A DNA stretch of 56,950 nt from Candidatus Zixiibacteriota bacterium (GTDB lineage Bacteria; Zixibacteria; MSB-5A5; DG-27): assembly GCA_030605835.1 (NCBI GenBank), contig JAUWHO010000005.1, forward strand, positions 1 through 56,950, written 5' to 3'. The position numbers and the translations under genes were made by a program. This document shows, one piece after another, positions 48,694 through 56,460 of this stretch; position 1 is the first letter of the stretch; each line of letters starts with the position of its first letter. Below the pieces are notes generated by a model, which saw nothing but the letters and a program-made list of their open reading frames with translations, was not told where the DNA came from and searched no databases.

Positions 48694-49164
48694 ATGGCAA
48701 AGGCTGGCAGAAGCGGAATAAGAGGAAGGATTGACTCCGCAAAGAAAAAGGTCAAGGACTTAGAAGCAAAGAAGCTTCAGATAGACAAGGAGATCGACAT
48801 TCTTGATAAGTATGTTGAGGCTTGTCAGTTCATCCAGGCGACGGAGAGAGGCGGCAGCAGACGGATGGCGGCGCGAAAAGCGGCCAGACCCTCGAGAGCA
48901 AGGGTCGCTAAGCGCTTAAAGGCACCAAGAAAAGCGGCCGCCGGAGAACGCTTCAAGGGCATGAAAATTGCGGAAGCGGTCGAGATTCTGCTGAAGCGAT
49001 CGGGGGTGCCACTGAAAGTCTCCGAGATGGTCAAGCGTCTCCGGGCCGGAGGAATAAAGATCTCCTCCAAGGTGCCCGGTGCCAGCGTTACCGCGGCACT
49101 GAGAAGGCATCCCGGCAAATTCAAAATGACCAAGCCGGGCTTTTATGCCCATGTCAAGAAATAG
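48694..49164 (+). CDS. Small basic DNA-binding protein: coiled coil plus HARE-HTH winged helix
   Basis: 156 residues, strongly basic. Residues 12-45 form a likely coiled coil (K-K-K-V-K-D-L-E-A-K-K-L-Q-I-D-K-E-I). Residues 52-85 are an Arg/Lys/Ala-rich, histone-H1-like linker. Residues 87-155 fit the HARE-HTH winged-helix domain: M-K-I-A-E-A-V-E-I-L-L, P-L-K-V-S-E-M-V-K-R-L, then V-T-A-A-L-R-R-H-P-G-K-F and G-F-Y-A. HARE-HTH occurs in RNA polymerase delta subunits, restriction-system proteins and eukaryotic ASXL proteins. A nucleoid or transcription-linked role is inferred. A near-consensus promoter and a perfect AGGAGG seven bases from the ATG suggest high expression. Confidence 0.78.
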   Translation: MAKAGRSGIRGRIDSAKKKVKDLEAKKLQIDKEIDILDKYVEACQFIQATERGGSRRMAARKAARPSRARVAKRLKAPRKAAAGERFKGMKIAEAVEILLKRSGVPLKVSEMVKRLRAGGIKISSKVPGASVTAALRRHPGKFKMTKPGFYAHVKK

Positions 49165-49210
49165 GATCTGAGAGGATTGATGGAGAGTTCGGGGGATAGG
49201 GTTCGAAAGC

Positions 49211-50221
49211 CTATCTGAATTCCCCACTCTTCTCAAGCATTTCCAGCTTTCGCACCTCCCCGAAGATTATCAGAATATCTCCGGGTTGAATCATGGTGTC
49301 AGGGGGAGGATTGAAAAGGACCTCCTTCGTGGCCTTCTTTATTCCTATGAGGTTGAAACCGGTCTCTTCCCAAAGGGCAGAATCTTTCAAGGTTTTTCCG
49401 GCAATGGGACTGCCGGGAGCGATCTGAACTTCCTCAATGGTTAACCCGGTATCCTTGTCCAACTCCCCCAGCCTCAGAAAATCCCCCACATAGGGCTGTA
49501 AGGTCGCAATTGCCATGCGATTTCCCCCGATGATGTATGGGGAAACCACCTTGTTGGCCTCGGCACGGTAGATTTTTTTCTCCGCGGAGGGTGAATCTGC
49601 CCTGGCGGTGATGAAGAGCTCGGGGTTCAAGTGCCGTGCGGTCAGGGTGACAAAAACGTTGTCAGCCTCAGAGGCGATCGTCAAAACCAACCCCTTCGCC
49701 CGCTCTATGCCGGCCTCGATGAGAGTGTGGTCCTCGGTGGAATCTCCCTGAAGATAAATGACGCCCTCACAGGTCAGCTCCTCCAAGAGAGCCGGATCCT
49801 TTTCCACAACGACAAAAGGCACGCGGCGTTGCCTAAACTCTCTACAGACCTGCTTGCCCACTCGACCGTATCCGCAAATAATGTAGTGATCTCTGATTTT
49901 CTGCAGCTGTTTTTCCATCTTTCTCCTCCCCAGTAATTCCTGAAGCTCTCCCTCGATCAAAAGCTGGGCCAGGGTTCCTATAGTATATATAACTCCTCCG
50001 ACCCCGAAGATTATGAGCAGGACGGTGAAGACCTGTCCCAGGGGCGTAAGTTGGTGAACCTCTCGAAAACCGACGGTGGCTAAGGTTATCACCGTCATAT
50101 AGAGGGCGTCCAAGACTTCCCAATCCTCGATGAGCATGTACCCGAAGGTGCCCAATCCGATGATCAACACCAGCAGCACGAGCATAAAACGGAATCTGGT
50201 CTGGGTGCGTAGCGTTACCAT
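49211..50221 (-). CDS. Two-TM potassium channel with RCK (TrkA-N/TrkA-C) domain
   Basis: 336 residues, the MthK-like architecture. Helix 1 (about 12-30), a pore loop with T-L-A-T-V-G-F-R-E-V at 46-55, and helix 2 (about 62-90) come first. The cytosolic RCK domain follows with I-I-C-G-Y-G-R-V-G-K-Q-V, a D/E at the end of strand 2 (V-V-V-E-K-D), and a C-terminal TrkA-C region with I-A-P-G-S-P-I-A-G-K-T-L. The filter T-V-G-F-R-E departs from the canonical T-V-G-Y-G-D after the invariant T-V-G, so ion selectivity may be altered. The ligand is probably a nucleotide or Ca2+. Confidence 0.88.
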   Translation of the reverse strand: MVTLRTQTRFRFMLVLLVLIIGLGTFGYMLIEDWEVLDALYMTVITLATVGFREVHQLTPLGQVFTVLLIIFGVGGVIYTIGTLAQLLIEGELQELLGRRKMEKQLQKIRDHYIICGYGRVGKQVCREFRQRRVPFVVVEKDPALLEELTCEGVIYLQGDSTEDHTLIEAGIERAKGLVLTIASEADNVFVTLTARHLNPELFITARADSPSAEKKIYRAEANKVVSPYIIGGNRMAIATLQPYVGDFLRLGELDKDTGLTIEEVQIAPGSPIAGKTLKDSALWEETGFNLIGIKKATKEVLFNPPPDTMIQPGDILIIFGEVRKLEMLEKSGEFR

Positions 50222-50335
50222 CAGGATTCACCGCCGGTGAGACTCAGATTCAGGCTGAAGAGGTGGACCGTCCCCACGATCTCGACCTCTTCCCCGGCAA
50301 GCATTATCCTCGGGAATGGGAAGAGCCAAAGCGTT

Positions 50336-51295
50336 CTAGAAATCTCCCCGATCTTTCAGGATCTTGTAATACTCCGGGTACTCCTCCCTGAGGACACGCT
50401 CATAAGTCCTGGCGGAAGCGGGTTGCTGCGTTGCTTGGTAGCACTTTAACAGGTAGCGATATGCCTCCTCCAACAAGAGGAAATCTCCGGCATATACCAT
50501 GAGCCTGCTGGCGGCGGCGATCGACTTGCGTGGTTGCCCGGCCTTGAAATATCCCTTCATGAGGCCGAATTTGATGTAGGGGGTGAGCTTATTTTTCTGG
50601 AAGGTGATGTCAATCTCCTCAAAGGACTGATACGCCGCTCGGTGCTGGATGAATGAAGCGAAAGGTTCATCTCCCTTGACCTCGAATTCGGCGGCCTTCT
50701 GGGCCACACTTCCCTCCCGAAGATGATGGTCGAAGCTCTCCGGATCGATGAGCTCCAGGATCTCTCTCTCGGTCGGAGGTGTCGGTCTGACCAGAAGAGT
50801 GACAAAGTTCGACTCCAGTCTCTTCGACGTAAGAGTCTCTCCGAGCTTGTAGTCGACCTCCAGGACCGCCTTTAAGGTGTAAAAATCGGGCTGAGAAAAG
50901 GGGTAGCTTTGCAGCTCGGGATTGTAGTCGAAGTAGATGATGCCTTTTATTTTCTTCACTTCCCCCTTCTTGAAGGGCGTATAGTCCGTAGTGACAACGC
51001 CGGACGATTTCGGTGGCCAGAAGATTTTCCGAGGCTCCTGGGCACCTCTGTTGTAGTAAACGGAGGCGACAGTCGAGGTTGGCTCAAAGGGGATTTCACC
51101 CAGAAGAATCTCCCCCCCTTTGTTCTCCAACCTCACCGAATAGAAGACCGGTTCCCCGGCAATAATCTGCTCTTTGGCCAGTTTCAATTCCAGGAGGAGC
51201 TCAACTCCCTCCCGAGAGAAAGCCATGACCGTCAGTGTCAGAGCCAAGAGAAGTGCTGGCAGAGCAATCCTCCTTATATCAAAGAGTGAAGTCAT
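50336..51295 (-). CDS. Exported protein with Ig-like N-terminal and helical-repeat C-terminal parts
   Basis: 319 residues, not a named family. A signal peptide (about 1-27) is followed by a beta-rich region. It contains L-E-L-K-L-A-K-E-Q-I-I-A-G-E-P-V-F-Y-S-V-R-L-E-N-K-G in separate strands, the pattern 'E-P-V-x-x-x-V-x-L-x-N-x-G' of bacterial Ig/CARDB-like domains. From about residue 175 on, it is helical and looks TPR-like, with Y-I-K-F-G-L-M-K-G-Y-F-K-A-G-Q and Y-R-Y-L-L-K-C-Y-Q-A. It is presumably periplasmic and protein-binding. It lies 36 bases after the HtrA lipoprotein gene on the same strand, so the two may be one transcript. Confidence 0.7.
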   Translation of the reverse strand: MTSLFDIRRIALPALLLALTLTVMAFSREGVELLLELKLAKEQIIAGEPVFYSVRLENKGGEILLGEIPFEPTSTVASVYYNRGAQEPRKIFWPPKSSGVVTTDYTPFKKGEVKKIKGIIYFDYNPELQSYPFSQPDFYTLKAVLEVDYKLGETLTSKRLESNFVTLLVRPTPPTEREILELIDPESFDHHLREGSVAQKAAEFEVKGDEPFASFIQHRAAYQSFEEIDITFQKNKLTPYIKFGLMKGYFKAGQPRKSIAAASRLMVYAGDFLLLEEAYRYLLKCYQATQQPASARTYERVLREEYPEYYKILKDRGDF

Positions 51296-51331
51296 GAAAA
51301 CGCTCCAGAGCCACGCGACCTTGTGCCTCTT

Positions 51332-52681
51332 TTATTTCAGAGTTGTCTCTTCCCGATTCAAAAGCACCCAACGGTAGGCCTTGCCTCTTTTAACCTTGAG
51401 CAGGATCAGTCTTTTATGTTGGCTCGCATCCAGAACTTCCTTAAAACTCCCCAAATCGGTGACCTCCTGGTCCTCCAGAAACTTGATGATGTCACTCTCC
51501 CTGAGGTGCCCAGTTCTAGCCACTCCCCCAACCTCAACATAGGAGACGAAAACACCCCTCTTGTCCTCGAGCATGTACCGTCTGAATATCTGATCAGTGA
51601 TCTCCTGCACCGTGAAGCCCAAATCCTCCAATTCCAGTTCTTCCGGCTTGATCTTGGGCTGTAGTCCCACGCCGACCTTGACCCTTGCTTCTTTCCCCTC
51701 CCTGATTATGTCCAGGGAGACCTCGCTCCCCACCGTTGTGGAGGATACCAGAAGCTGAAACTGATTTAGATCCTCCCCCTTCTCTGCGGAGACCACCTGG
51801 CCATTGAAGGAGGTGATAATGTCTCCAGGTAGAAGTCCGGCCCTCCCGGCCGGGGAGTCGGGCATCAGATCCGAGACCAATATGCCCTGCAAGGATTTGT
51901 CTCCGAAATACTCCGCGAACTCTCGGGACAGAGGCTGCATGAAAATCCCCAGCCAACCGCGATCGATGTTCCCGGTGGCAAGCAGTTTTTCCTTGACCTC
52001 AATGGCGATGTTGATCGGCACCGTGAACCCCTGGCCGCGACCATAGCCGATTGAATTGATTCCGATTACCTCTCCCCTCAAATTCACCAGAGGTCCACCG
52101 GAGGAGCCGGGGTCGATGGCAGCGTCGGTCTGTAAAAAATTACTCAGAAACGGGGTCTGAGTCGGGAGCTGAAGCACTCGCCCCTTGCCGGAGACGATTC
52201 CAAAGGAGACGGTGCGGTCGAAACCGTAAGGATTGCCGACCGCAATTACCCACTCCCCCACCTGAACCTTGTCGGAGTCACCTAATCTGGCGACCTTCAA
52301 TCTCTCCGGGCAGTCGATCTTAATCAGTGCCAGATCGGTCTGCTTGTCCACCCCCACCACAACTGCCGGATACTCCATTTTGCTCTGCAGGGTTACCTTG
52401 ATCGACTGAGCCTTGTCGACCACGTGGTCGTTTGTCAGGATGTGTCCCTGCTCATCAACTATCAAGCCGGAACCCAAAATCTCAAACTTCTGAGCGTCGC
52501 GCTTCTGAACGACCTCAATATGCACCACCGAGGGTTTTATCTCCTCAGAGACAGAAATTATCAAATTCTTCAGAGCCTCGAAGGTCTTTAAGACCTCCCG
52601 GTCGCCTCCGATAGAACAGGAGGGGACTATCAGGAAGCCGACGGCCATAGCTGCTAACAGCACGAATCTAATGGCTTGCAT
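51332..52681 (-). CDS. HtrA-family serine protease, lipoprotein form, two PDZ domains
   Basis: 449 residues from the ATG at 52681, preceded by AAAGGA; the frame extends to 52735, but that part overlaps the promoter. The signal ends in the lipobox I-V-P-S-C, giving lipidated C22. The catalytic triad is H86 (T-N-D-H-V-V), D116 (Q-T-D-L-A-L-I) and S194 (P-G-S-S-G-G-P). PDZ1 covers about 240-335 (W-L-G-I-F-M, A-G-L-L-P-G-D-I-I). PDZ2, about 355-440, is more diverged. Lipidation implies a membrane-anchored periplasmic protease or chaperone for misfolded proteins. It is divergent from a second HtrA gene. Confidence 0.9.
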   Translation of the reverse strand: MQAIRFVLLAAMAVGFLIVPSCSIGGDREVLKTFEALKNLIISVSEEIKPSVVHIEVVQKRDAQKFEILGSGLIVDEQGHILTNDHVVDKAQSIKVTLQSKMEYPAVVVGVDKQTDLALIKIDCPERLKVARLGDSDKVQVGEWVIAVGNPYGFDRTVSFGIVSGKGRVLQLPTQTPFLSNFLQTDAAIDPGSSGGPLVNLRGEVIGINSIGYGRGQGFTVPINIAIEVKEKLLATGNIDRGWLGIFMQPLSREFAEYFGDKSLQGILVSDLMPDSPAGRAGLLPGDIITSFNGQVVSAEKGEDLNQFQLLVSSTTVGSEVSLDIIREGKEARVKVGVGLQPKIKPEELELEDLGFTVQEITDQIFRRYMLEDKRGVFVSYVEVGGVARTGHLRESDIIKFLEDQEVTDLGSFKEVLDASQHKRLILLKVKRGKAYRWVLLNREETTLK

Positions 52682-52706
52682 CCTATCCTTTCCCATTTTG
52701 ACAGAT

Positions 52707-52735
52707 ATATTAAGGAAAGGTGGGGGGATGGTCAA
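52707..52735 (-). promoter_or_regulatory. Promoter of the HtrA lipoprotein gene
   Basis: On the minus strand: -35 TTGACC (52730-52735), a 17-base spacer and -10 TAATAT (52707-52712), about 26 bases before the ATG. Confidence 0.7.
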
Positions 52736-52798
52736 GCAAATAATTTTCCGTAATAGATACGAGCACGACCCGTGGCTTCAGGTATTGCGGACTCATCT

Positions 52799-52826
52799 GT
52801 CAGTGATAAGTGATTGCCAGTTACCA
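52799..52826. repeat. Heptamer array, four units
   Basis: Units TGTCAGT, GATAAGT, GATTGCC and AGTTACC, between the two divergent HtrA genes. Confidence 0.55.
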
Positions 52827-52978
52827 CGATTTCTCGACGAAGAAAGGAACAAAGTGCTGGGATCTAACGTAACAGTAAACCTGAAGAGTAGAAAATTAGG
52901 TGGCGAGCTTGATTTCTCTGAAAAATACAGTATGTTGCCTTGTTGCATGAGGAAGTCAGACTCCGAGGATCGCCGAGA

Positions 52979-54493
52979 GTGAGGAATTCTGGAGCTACGA
53001 TCAAGAATCTGCTAGTGCTTTCCACACTGGCGGTGTTTTTCATAGCTGTTGGCATATTTGTGGCCTCCAATCTGAACCTCCCGGGAGAAACCGAGGCCGA
53101 GATTGGAGAAGGACAACCACCATTCCGCGACAGCTTCCTTTATGGACAACACAGCCCCTTTGCCACCATCGCCGAGAGGGTGAAGCCAGCAGTGGTGAAC
53201 ATCTCCGCGGAGAGCGTTCGGGAGAGACCCTATCATGGACTCTTTCCGTACAACGATGAGTTTTACCGGCGCTTCTTCGGCATTCCTCCGGAGCGATTCC
53301 GGACTCCACAGAAGAGTAGATCCTTGGGGAGTGGTTTTATCATCACCGAAGATGGTTACATCGTCACCAATAATCACGTGGTTAAGGGTGCTACCAAGAT
53401 AACAGTGAAGCTTTCCGACCAAAGCCAGTTCCGGGCGGAATGGGTGGGGACCGACCCGGAGACAGATTTGGCGGTCTTGAAAGTGGAGGCTGACCATAGG
53501 TTGCCGACAGTTCAACTCGGGGATTCCGACTCCATCCGGGTGGGCGATTGGGCAATGGCGATCGGCAATCCCTTTCCGGAGCTGGGGCTCGATCGCACCG
53601 TGACCGTTGGAGTCATATCGGCACTGGGGAGAAAAGGGTTTTCGTTCGGAGGCGAAAGTCCCTCCTACCAAGATTACATTCAGACTGACGCCTCCATCAA
53701 CCCCGGCAATTCCGGCGGGCCCTTGGTTGGGATCAGCGGTGAGGTGATCGGGATCAATTCCGCAATCATTAGCCCCTCCGGAGGCAACATCGGCATCGGT
53801 TTCGCCATCCCCATAAACTTGGCCAAGCCGGTTATCGAACAACTGATCTCTTCCGGGACGGTGGCGAGGGGCTACCTGGGGATTATGCCTCAACAGATAG
53901 ACAGGGACATGGCCGAGGCGCTGAGCTTGACCACCACGGAGGGAGTTCTGGTATCAGAGGTGACCGAAGACTCCCCGGCGGAGAAGGCTGGCTTTGAAGT
54001 TGGGGACGTGATCTTGAACTTCGGAGGTAGCAAGATAACGGATTTGACCCAATTCCGGTTCCTGGTAGCCTCCAAGAAGCCGGGCGAGCGGGTGGGGGTC
54101 GAGGTTCTGAGAGATGAGAAAACAAAAGCTCTCAAGGTCAAGCTCGGGGATCGGGCTGAGTACTTGGGGTTGGCCTCCACTGAGAGGCAGGGTGACAAAG
54201 GGGAGAGATATTGGCTCGGACTTGAGGTCGTTACCATGACTCGGGAGTTGGCTCGGCAATATAATATCAAGTATGTTCACGGGGTTCTCATTGTCGGTGT
54301 CTATCCCGGGAGTGCCGCTGACGATTCCGAACTCCAAAGACTGGATATCATCTTGGAGATAGACGGGAGGCGCATAGAGACTGAGAAAGACTACAATAAG
54401 GTGGCTAACTCGTTGAAGGGCCGCAAGAAAGCCGTCTCCTTCTTTGTGAACCGGGGAGGAATCAATCAGTTTGTGGCAGTCAGACCAGAATGA
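52979..54493 (+). CDS. HtrA/DegP-type serine protease with N-terminal membrane anchor
   Basis: 504 residues from a GTG at 52979, ten bases after a GAGG; the frame continues to a TTG at 52940 without a better site. A hydrophobic helix (about 9-30) acts as anchor or uncleaved signal. The catalytic triad is H133 (T-N-N-H-V-V), D163 (E-T-D-L-A-V-L-K) and S245 (P-G-N-S-G-G-P). PDZ1 (about 290-375) has Y-L-G-I-M-P and A-G-F-E-V-G-D-V-I-L. PDZ2 (about 395-500) has V-G-V-Y-P-G-S-A-A and the I-I-L-E-I-D-G-R-R-I strand. Full-length DegP-like periplasmic quality-control protease. Together with the divergent lipoprotein form it gives two differently anchored HtrA enzymes. Confidence 0.93.
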   Translation: MRNSGATIKNLLVLSTLAVFFIAVGIFVASNLNLPGETEAEIGEGQPPFRDSFLYGQHSPFATIAERVKPAVVNISAESVRERPYHGLFPYNDEFYRRFFGIPPERFRTPQKSRSLGSGFIITEDGYIVTNNHVVKGATKITVKLSDQSQFRAEWVGTDPETDLAVLKVEADHRLPTVQLGDSDSIRVGDWAMAIGNPFPELGLDRTVTVGVISALGRKGFSFGGESPSYQDYIQTDASINPGNSGGPLVGISGEVIGINSAIISPSGGNIGIGFAIPINLAKPVIEQLISSGTVARGYLGIMPQQIDRDMAEALSLTTTEGVLVSEVTEDSPAEKAGFEVGDVILNFGGSKITDLTQFRFLVASKKPGERVGVEVLRDEKTKALKVKLGDRAEYLGLASTERQGDKGERYWLGLEVVTMTRELARQYNIKYVHGVLIVGVYPGSAADDSELQRLDIILEIDGRRIETEKDYNKVANSLKGRKKAVSFFVNRGGINQFVAVRPE

Positions 54494-54645
54494 GCTGGAG
54501 AAGGGAATCTAGGTGTATCAAATCCAGGCAGGAAAAAAACTGGGAACCTTTTTTGCACTAATTCGTTTATATCTTGGATGGGTATAAGCATCAAACACCT
54601 GTGACACGGTGATTTAAGCCAGCTTTTAAGGAGCGTGGTAGTAAA

Positions 54646-55500
54646 TTGGCAAAACCTTCCAGAAGATATCGTGATGAGGACCGTTCTCTGGATCTCTACC
54701 TGAGGGAGATCGGAAAAACCCCCCTCATTACCGCTGAAAGAGAAGTAGAGTTAGCTAAGAGAATCAAGCTGGGCGACCACGATGCCCTGGAGAAGTTGAC
54801 CAAGGCGAACTTGCGCTTCGTAGTTTCAGTGGCAAAGCAATACCAGAACCAAGGATTGTCACTCGCCGACCTCATTAACGAGGGGAACATCGGTCTTATA
54901 AAGGCCGCCAAGAGGTTCGACGAGACCCGTGGTTTTAAGTTCATCTCCTACGCCGTCTGGTGGATTCGGCAGGCGATTCTGCAAGCACTTGCAGAACAGT
55001 CACGCATCGTACGCCTGCCGCTGAATCGAGTGGGAACTTTGCACAAGATCGGGAAAGTCTCTTCCAGCTTAGAGCAGGAGTACGGTCGGGAACCCTCCCC
55101 GAATGAGATCGCCAAGGAGCTGGAGCTCTCTGAGTTGGAGGTCTCTGACACCCTCAAGATCTCTAACTCTCACCTATCCCTAGATGCTCCCTTCTCGGTC
55201 TCGGAGGACAACAGCCTGATCGACGTCTTAGAGGATGAGTTCCAACCCTCCCCGGATGAGAATCTCCTGGACGACTCCCTGAGGATTGAGATCGAGAGAG
55301 CTCTGGATACCCTCACCCCGAGAGAGGCGGAGGTGATCAACCTCTACTTCGGTCTAAACGGCGAGAAGGCTCTGACATTAGAGGAGATTGGAGCCAGGTT
55401 CGGGTTGACTCGCGAGAGGGTTCGGCAGATCAAGGAGAAGGCTATCAGGAGACTCAGGCACACCTCCCGCTCGAAGTCCCTCCGTGCCTACCTGAACTAG
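54646..55500 (+). CDS. rpoD: Primary RNA polymerase sigma factor, short sigma-70 type
   Basis: 284 residues. Region 1.2 ([17 protein letters not shown]) is followed directly by region 2 with [12 protein letters not shown] and L-I-N-E-G-N-I-G-L. The promoter-melting and -10 helix is [16 protein letters not shown]. Regions 3 and 4 come next, ending with the -35 helix-turn-helix [20 protein letters not shown]. It lacks region 1.1 and the large non-conserved insert of E. coli RpoD, as in Bacteroidetes-type housekeeping sigma factors. The many TTGACA/TATAAT promoters in the window fit this protein. TTG start, GGAG about 12 bases upstream. Confidence 0.93.
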   Translation: MAKPSRRYRDEDRSLDLYLREIGKTPLITAEREVELAKRIKLGDHDALEKLTKANLRFVVSVAKQYQNQGLSLADLINEGNIGLIKAAKRFDETRGFKFISYAVWWIRQAILQALAEQSRIVRLPLNRVGTLHKIGKVSSSLEQEYGREPSPNEIAKELELSELEVSDTLKISNSHLSLDAPFSVSEDNSLIDVLEDEFQPSPDENLLDDSLRIEIERALDTLTPREAEVINLYFGLNGEKALTLEEIGARFGLTRERVRQIKEKAIRRLRHTSRSKSLRAYLN

Positions 55501-55523
55501 TTATCACGACACCAACGAATTGA

Positions 55524-55557
55524 GGGCGAAGCCGATTGGCTTTGCCCTTTGTTTTTT
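55524..55557 (+). terminator. Intrinsic terminator after the sigma factor gene
   Basis: A fully paired 10-bp stem GGGCGAAGCC/GGCTTTGCCC (one G-T pair) with a GATT loop, followed by TTTGTTTTTT. Confidence 0.92.
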
Positions 55558-55593
55558 GATGCTGGGCTCAACGTGAAAAATGAGGAGGCTGGC

Positions 55594-56205
55594 TCATCTC
55601 TTCTCGGTGATGTTTTTCTGCACCAGAAGCTCCCCAAGTTCGAAAGCCTTCTTCAGGATCTCTGGTTCTGCTGCAACCTTCCCCTTTCCCCAGGATTTGC
55701 TGACGTAGAAAATCTGTCCGACGCTCTCGATACTTGCCCAGGCGAAGAAGCCGGCAATTACTTTGCGAGCACATTCAAACTCCTGTCTCTCTCCTCCCAC
55801 CAAAACCATCGCTCCCGACCTCTTCTTGTGAATCAGCTCTTTCAAATAGAAATCGCCCCCTTGGTTCTCTTTAGGAGTCTGTGGACGTAGACAGTTACAG
55901 CGGTCAATGAAAAGCTTCATCTGGGCGGAGACGGTGTCGAAATAGATCGGGGAGCCGAGCACAAAGCCATCATACTCTCTCAACCGTTGGTAAATGCGAT
56001 CCATGTCGTCACGCAGAAAGCATAGCTCCGGCTCAGGGCTTTTCCCACAGGATTGGCATGGCTTTATGACCAGCTCATTCAGAACAACATGCTTGCACTC
56101 GGCCCCGGCGCTCTCGGCGCCTCTCAGAATCTCACTCGTCAGTATCTCGGTGTTGCCGCCTCCGATCGGAGAACCATTCAAACCCAAGATCTTCAGTGCT
56201 GACAT
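55594..56205 (-). CDS. NADPH-dependent FMN reductase-type iron-sulfur flavoprotein
   Basis: 203 residues with the flavodoxin fold. The FMN-phosphate loop is L-G-L-N-G-S-P-I-G-G-G-N-T near 7-19. A C-x2-C motif P-C-Q-S-C-G near 49-54 and a further C in E-L-C-F give the compact cysteine set of iron-sulfur flavoproteins. G-S-P-I-Y-F-D-T-V-S-A-Q-M-K is the second flavin-contact segment. It would shuttle electrons or reduce quinone- or nitro-type substrates; the true partner is unknown. It is convergent with the sigma factor gene, with the terminator between them. Confidence 0.88.
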   Translation of the reverse strand: MSALKILGLNGSPIGGGNTEILTSEILRGAESAGAECKHVVLNELVIKPCQSCGKSPEPELCFLRDDMDRIYQRLREYDGFVLGSPIYFDTVSAQMKLFIDRCNCLRPQTPKENQGGDFYLKELIHKKRSGAMVLVGGERQEFECARKVIAGFFAWASIESVGQIFYVSKSWGKGKVAAEPEILKKAFELGELLVQKNITEKR

Positions 56206-56376
56206 CTTACTTCTCCAACGCGAAGCCGAATTCCTCCGAATATATCCTTTCCCGAGCAGACAAGCAACTGCAACACTCCTCCCTGACCAGCCTAAGCCGG
56301 GTTAGCGGTTGTTGGATCCACTGGACTCTTCAACAAGAAGGAATTAGGAATCGGTATATGGGAAACGGGGAAAGCG

Positions 56377-56411
56377 ATTTACCATCTGCTATTCACTATT
56401 CATCACTGGTA
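56377..56411. repeat. Heptamer array on the opposite strand, five units
   Basis: Units ATTTACC, ATCTGCT, ATTCACT, ATTCATC and ACTGGTA. On the minus strand they read as AGTGAAT-, GATGAAT- and GGTAAAT-like, i.e. the same family as the other arrays. Confidence 0.7.
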
Positions 56412-56460
56412 GTGCCAGTTTTCGGCTTGACTTCCATCACTTTATGCATATTTTATCGCC

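Noticed and set aside
52671-52982. 103-codon plus-strand frame between the HtrA genes
   Set aside because: It covers the promoter of one HtrA gene, the heptamer array and the start of the other. Its protein has no conserved pattern.
53012-53893. 293-codon minus-strand open frame
   Set aside because: It is antisense to the HtrA protease at 52979-54493, whose triad and PDZ motifs are unmistakable.
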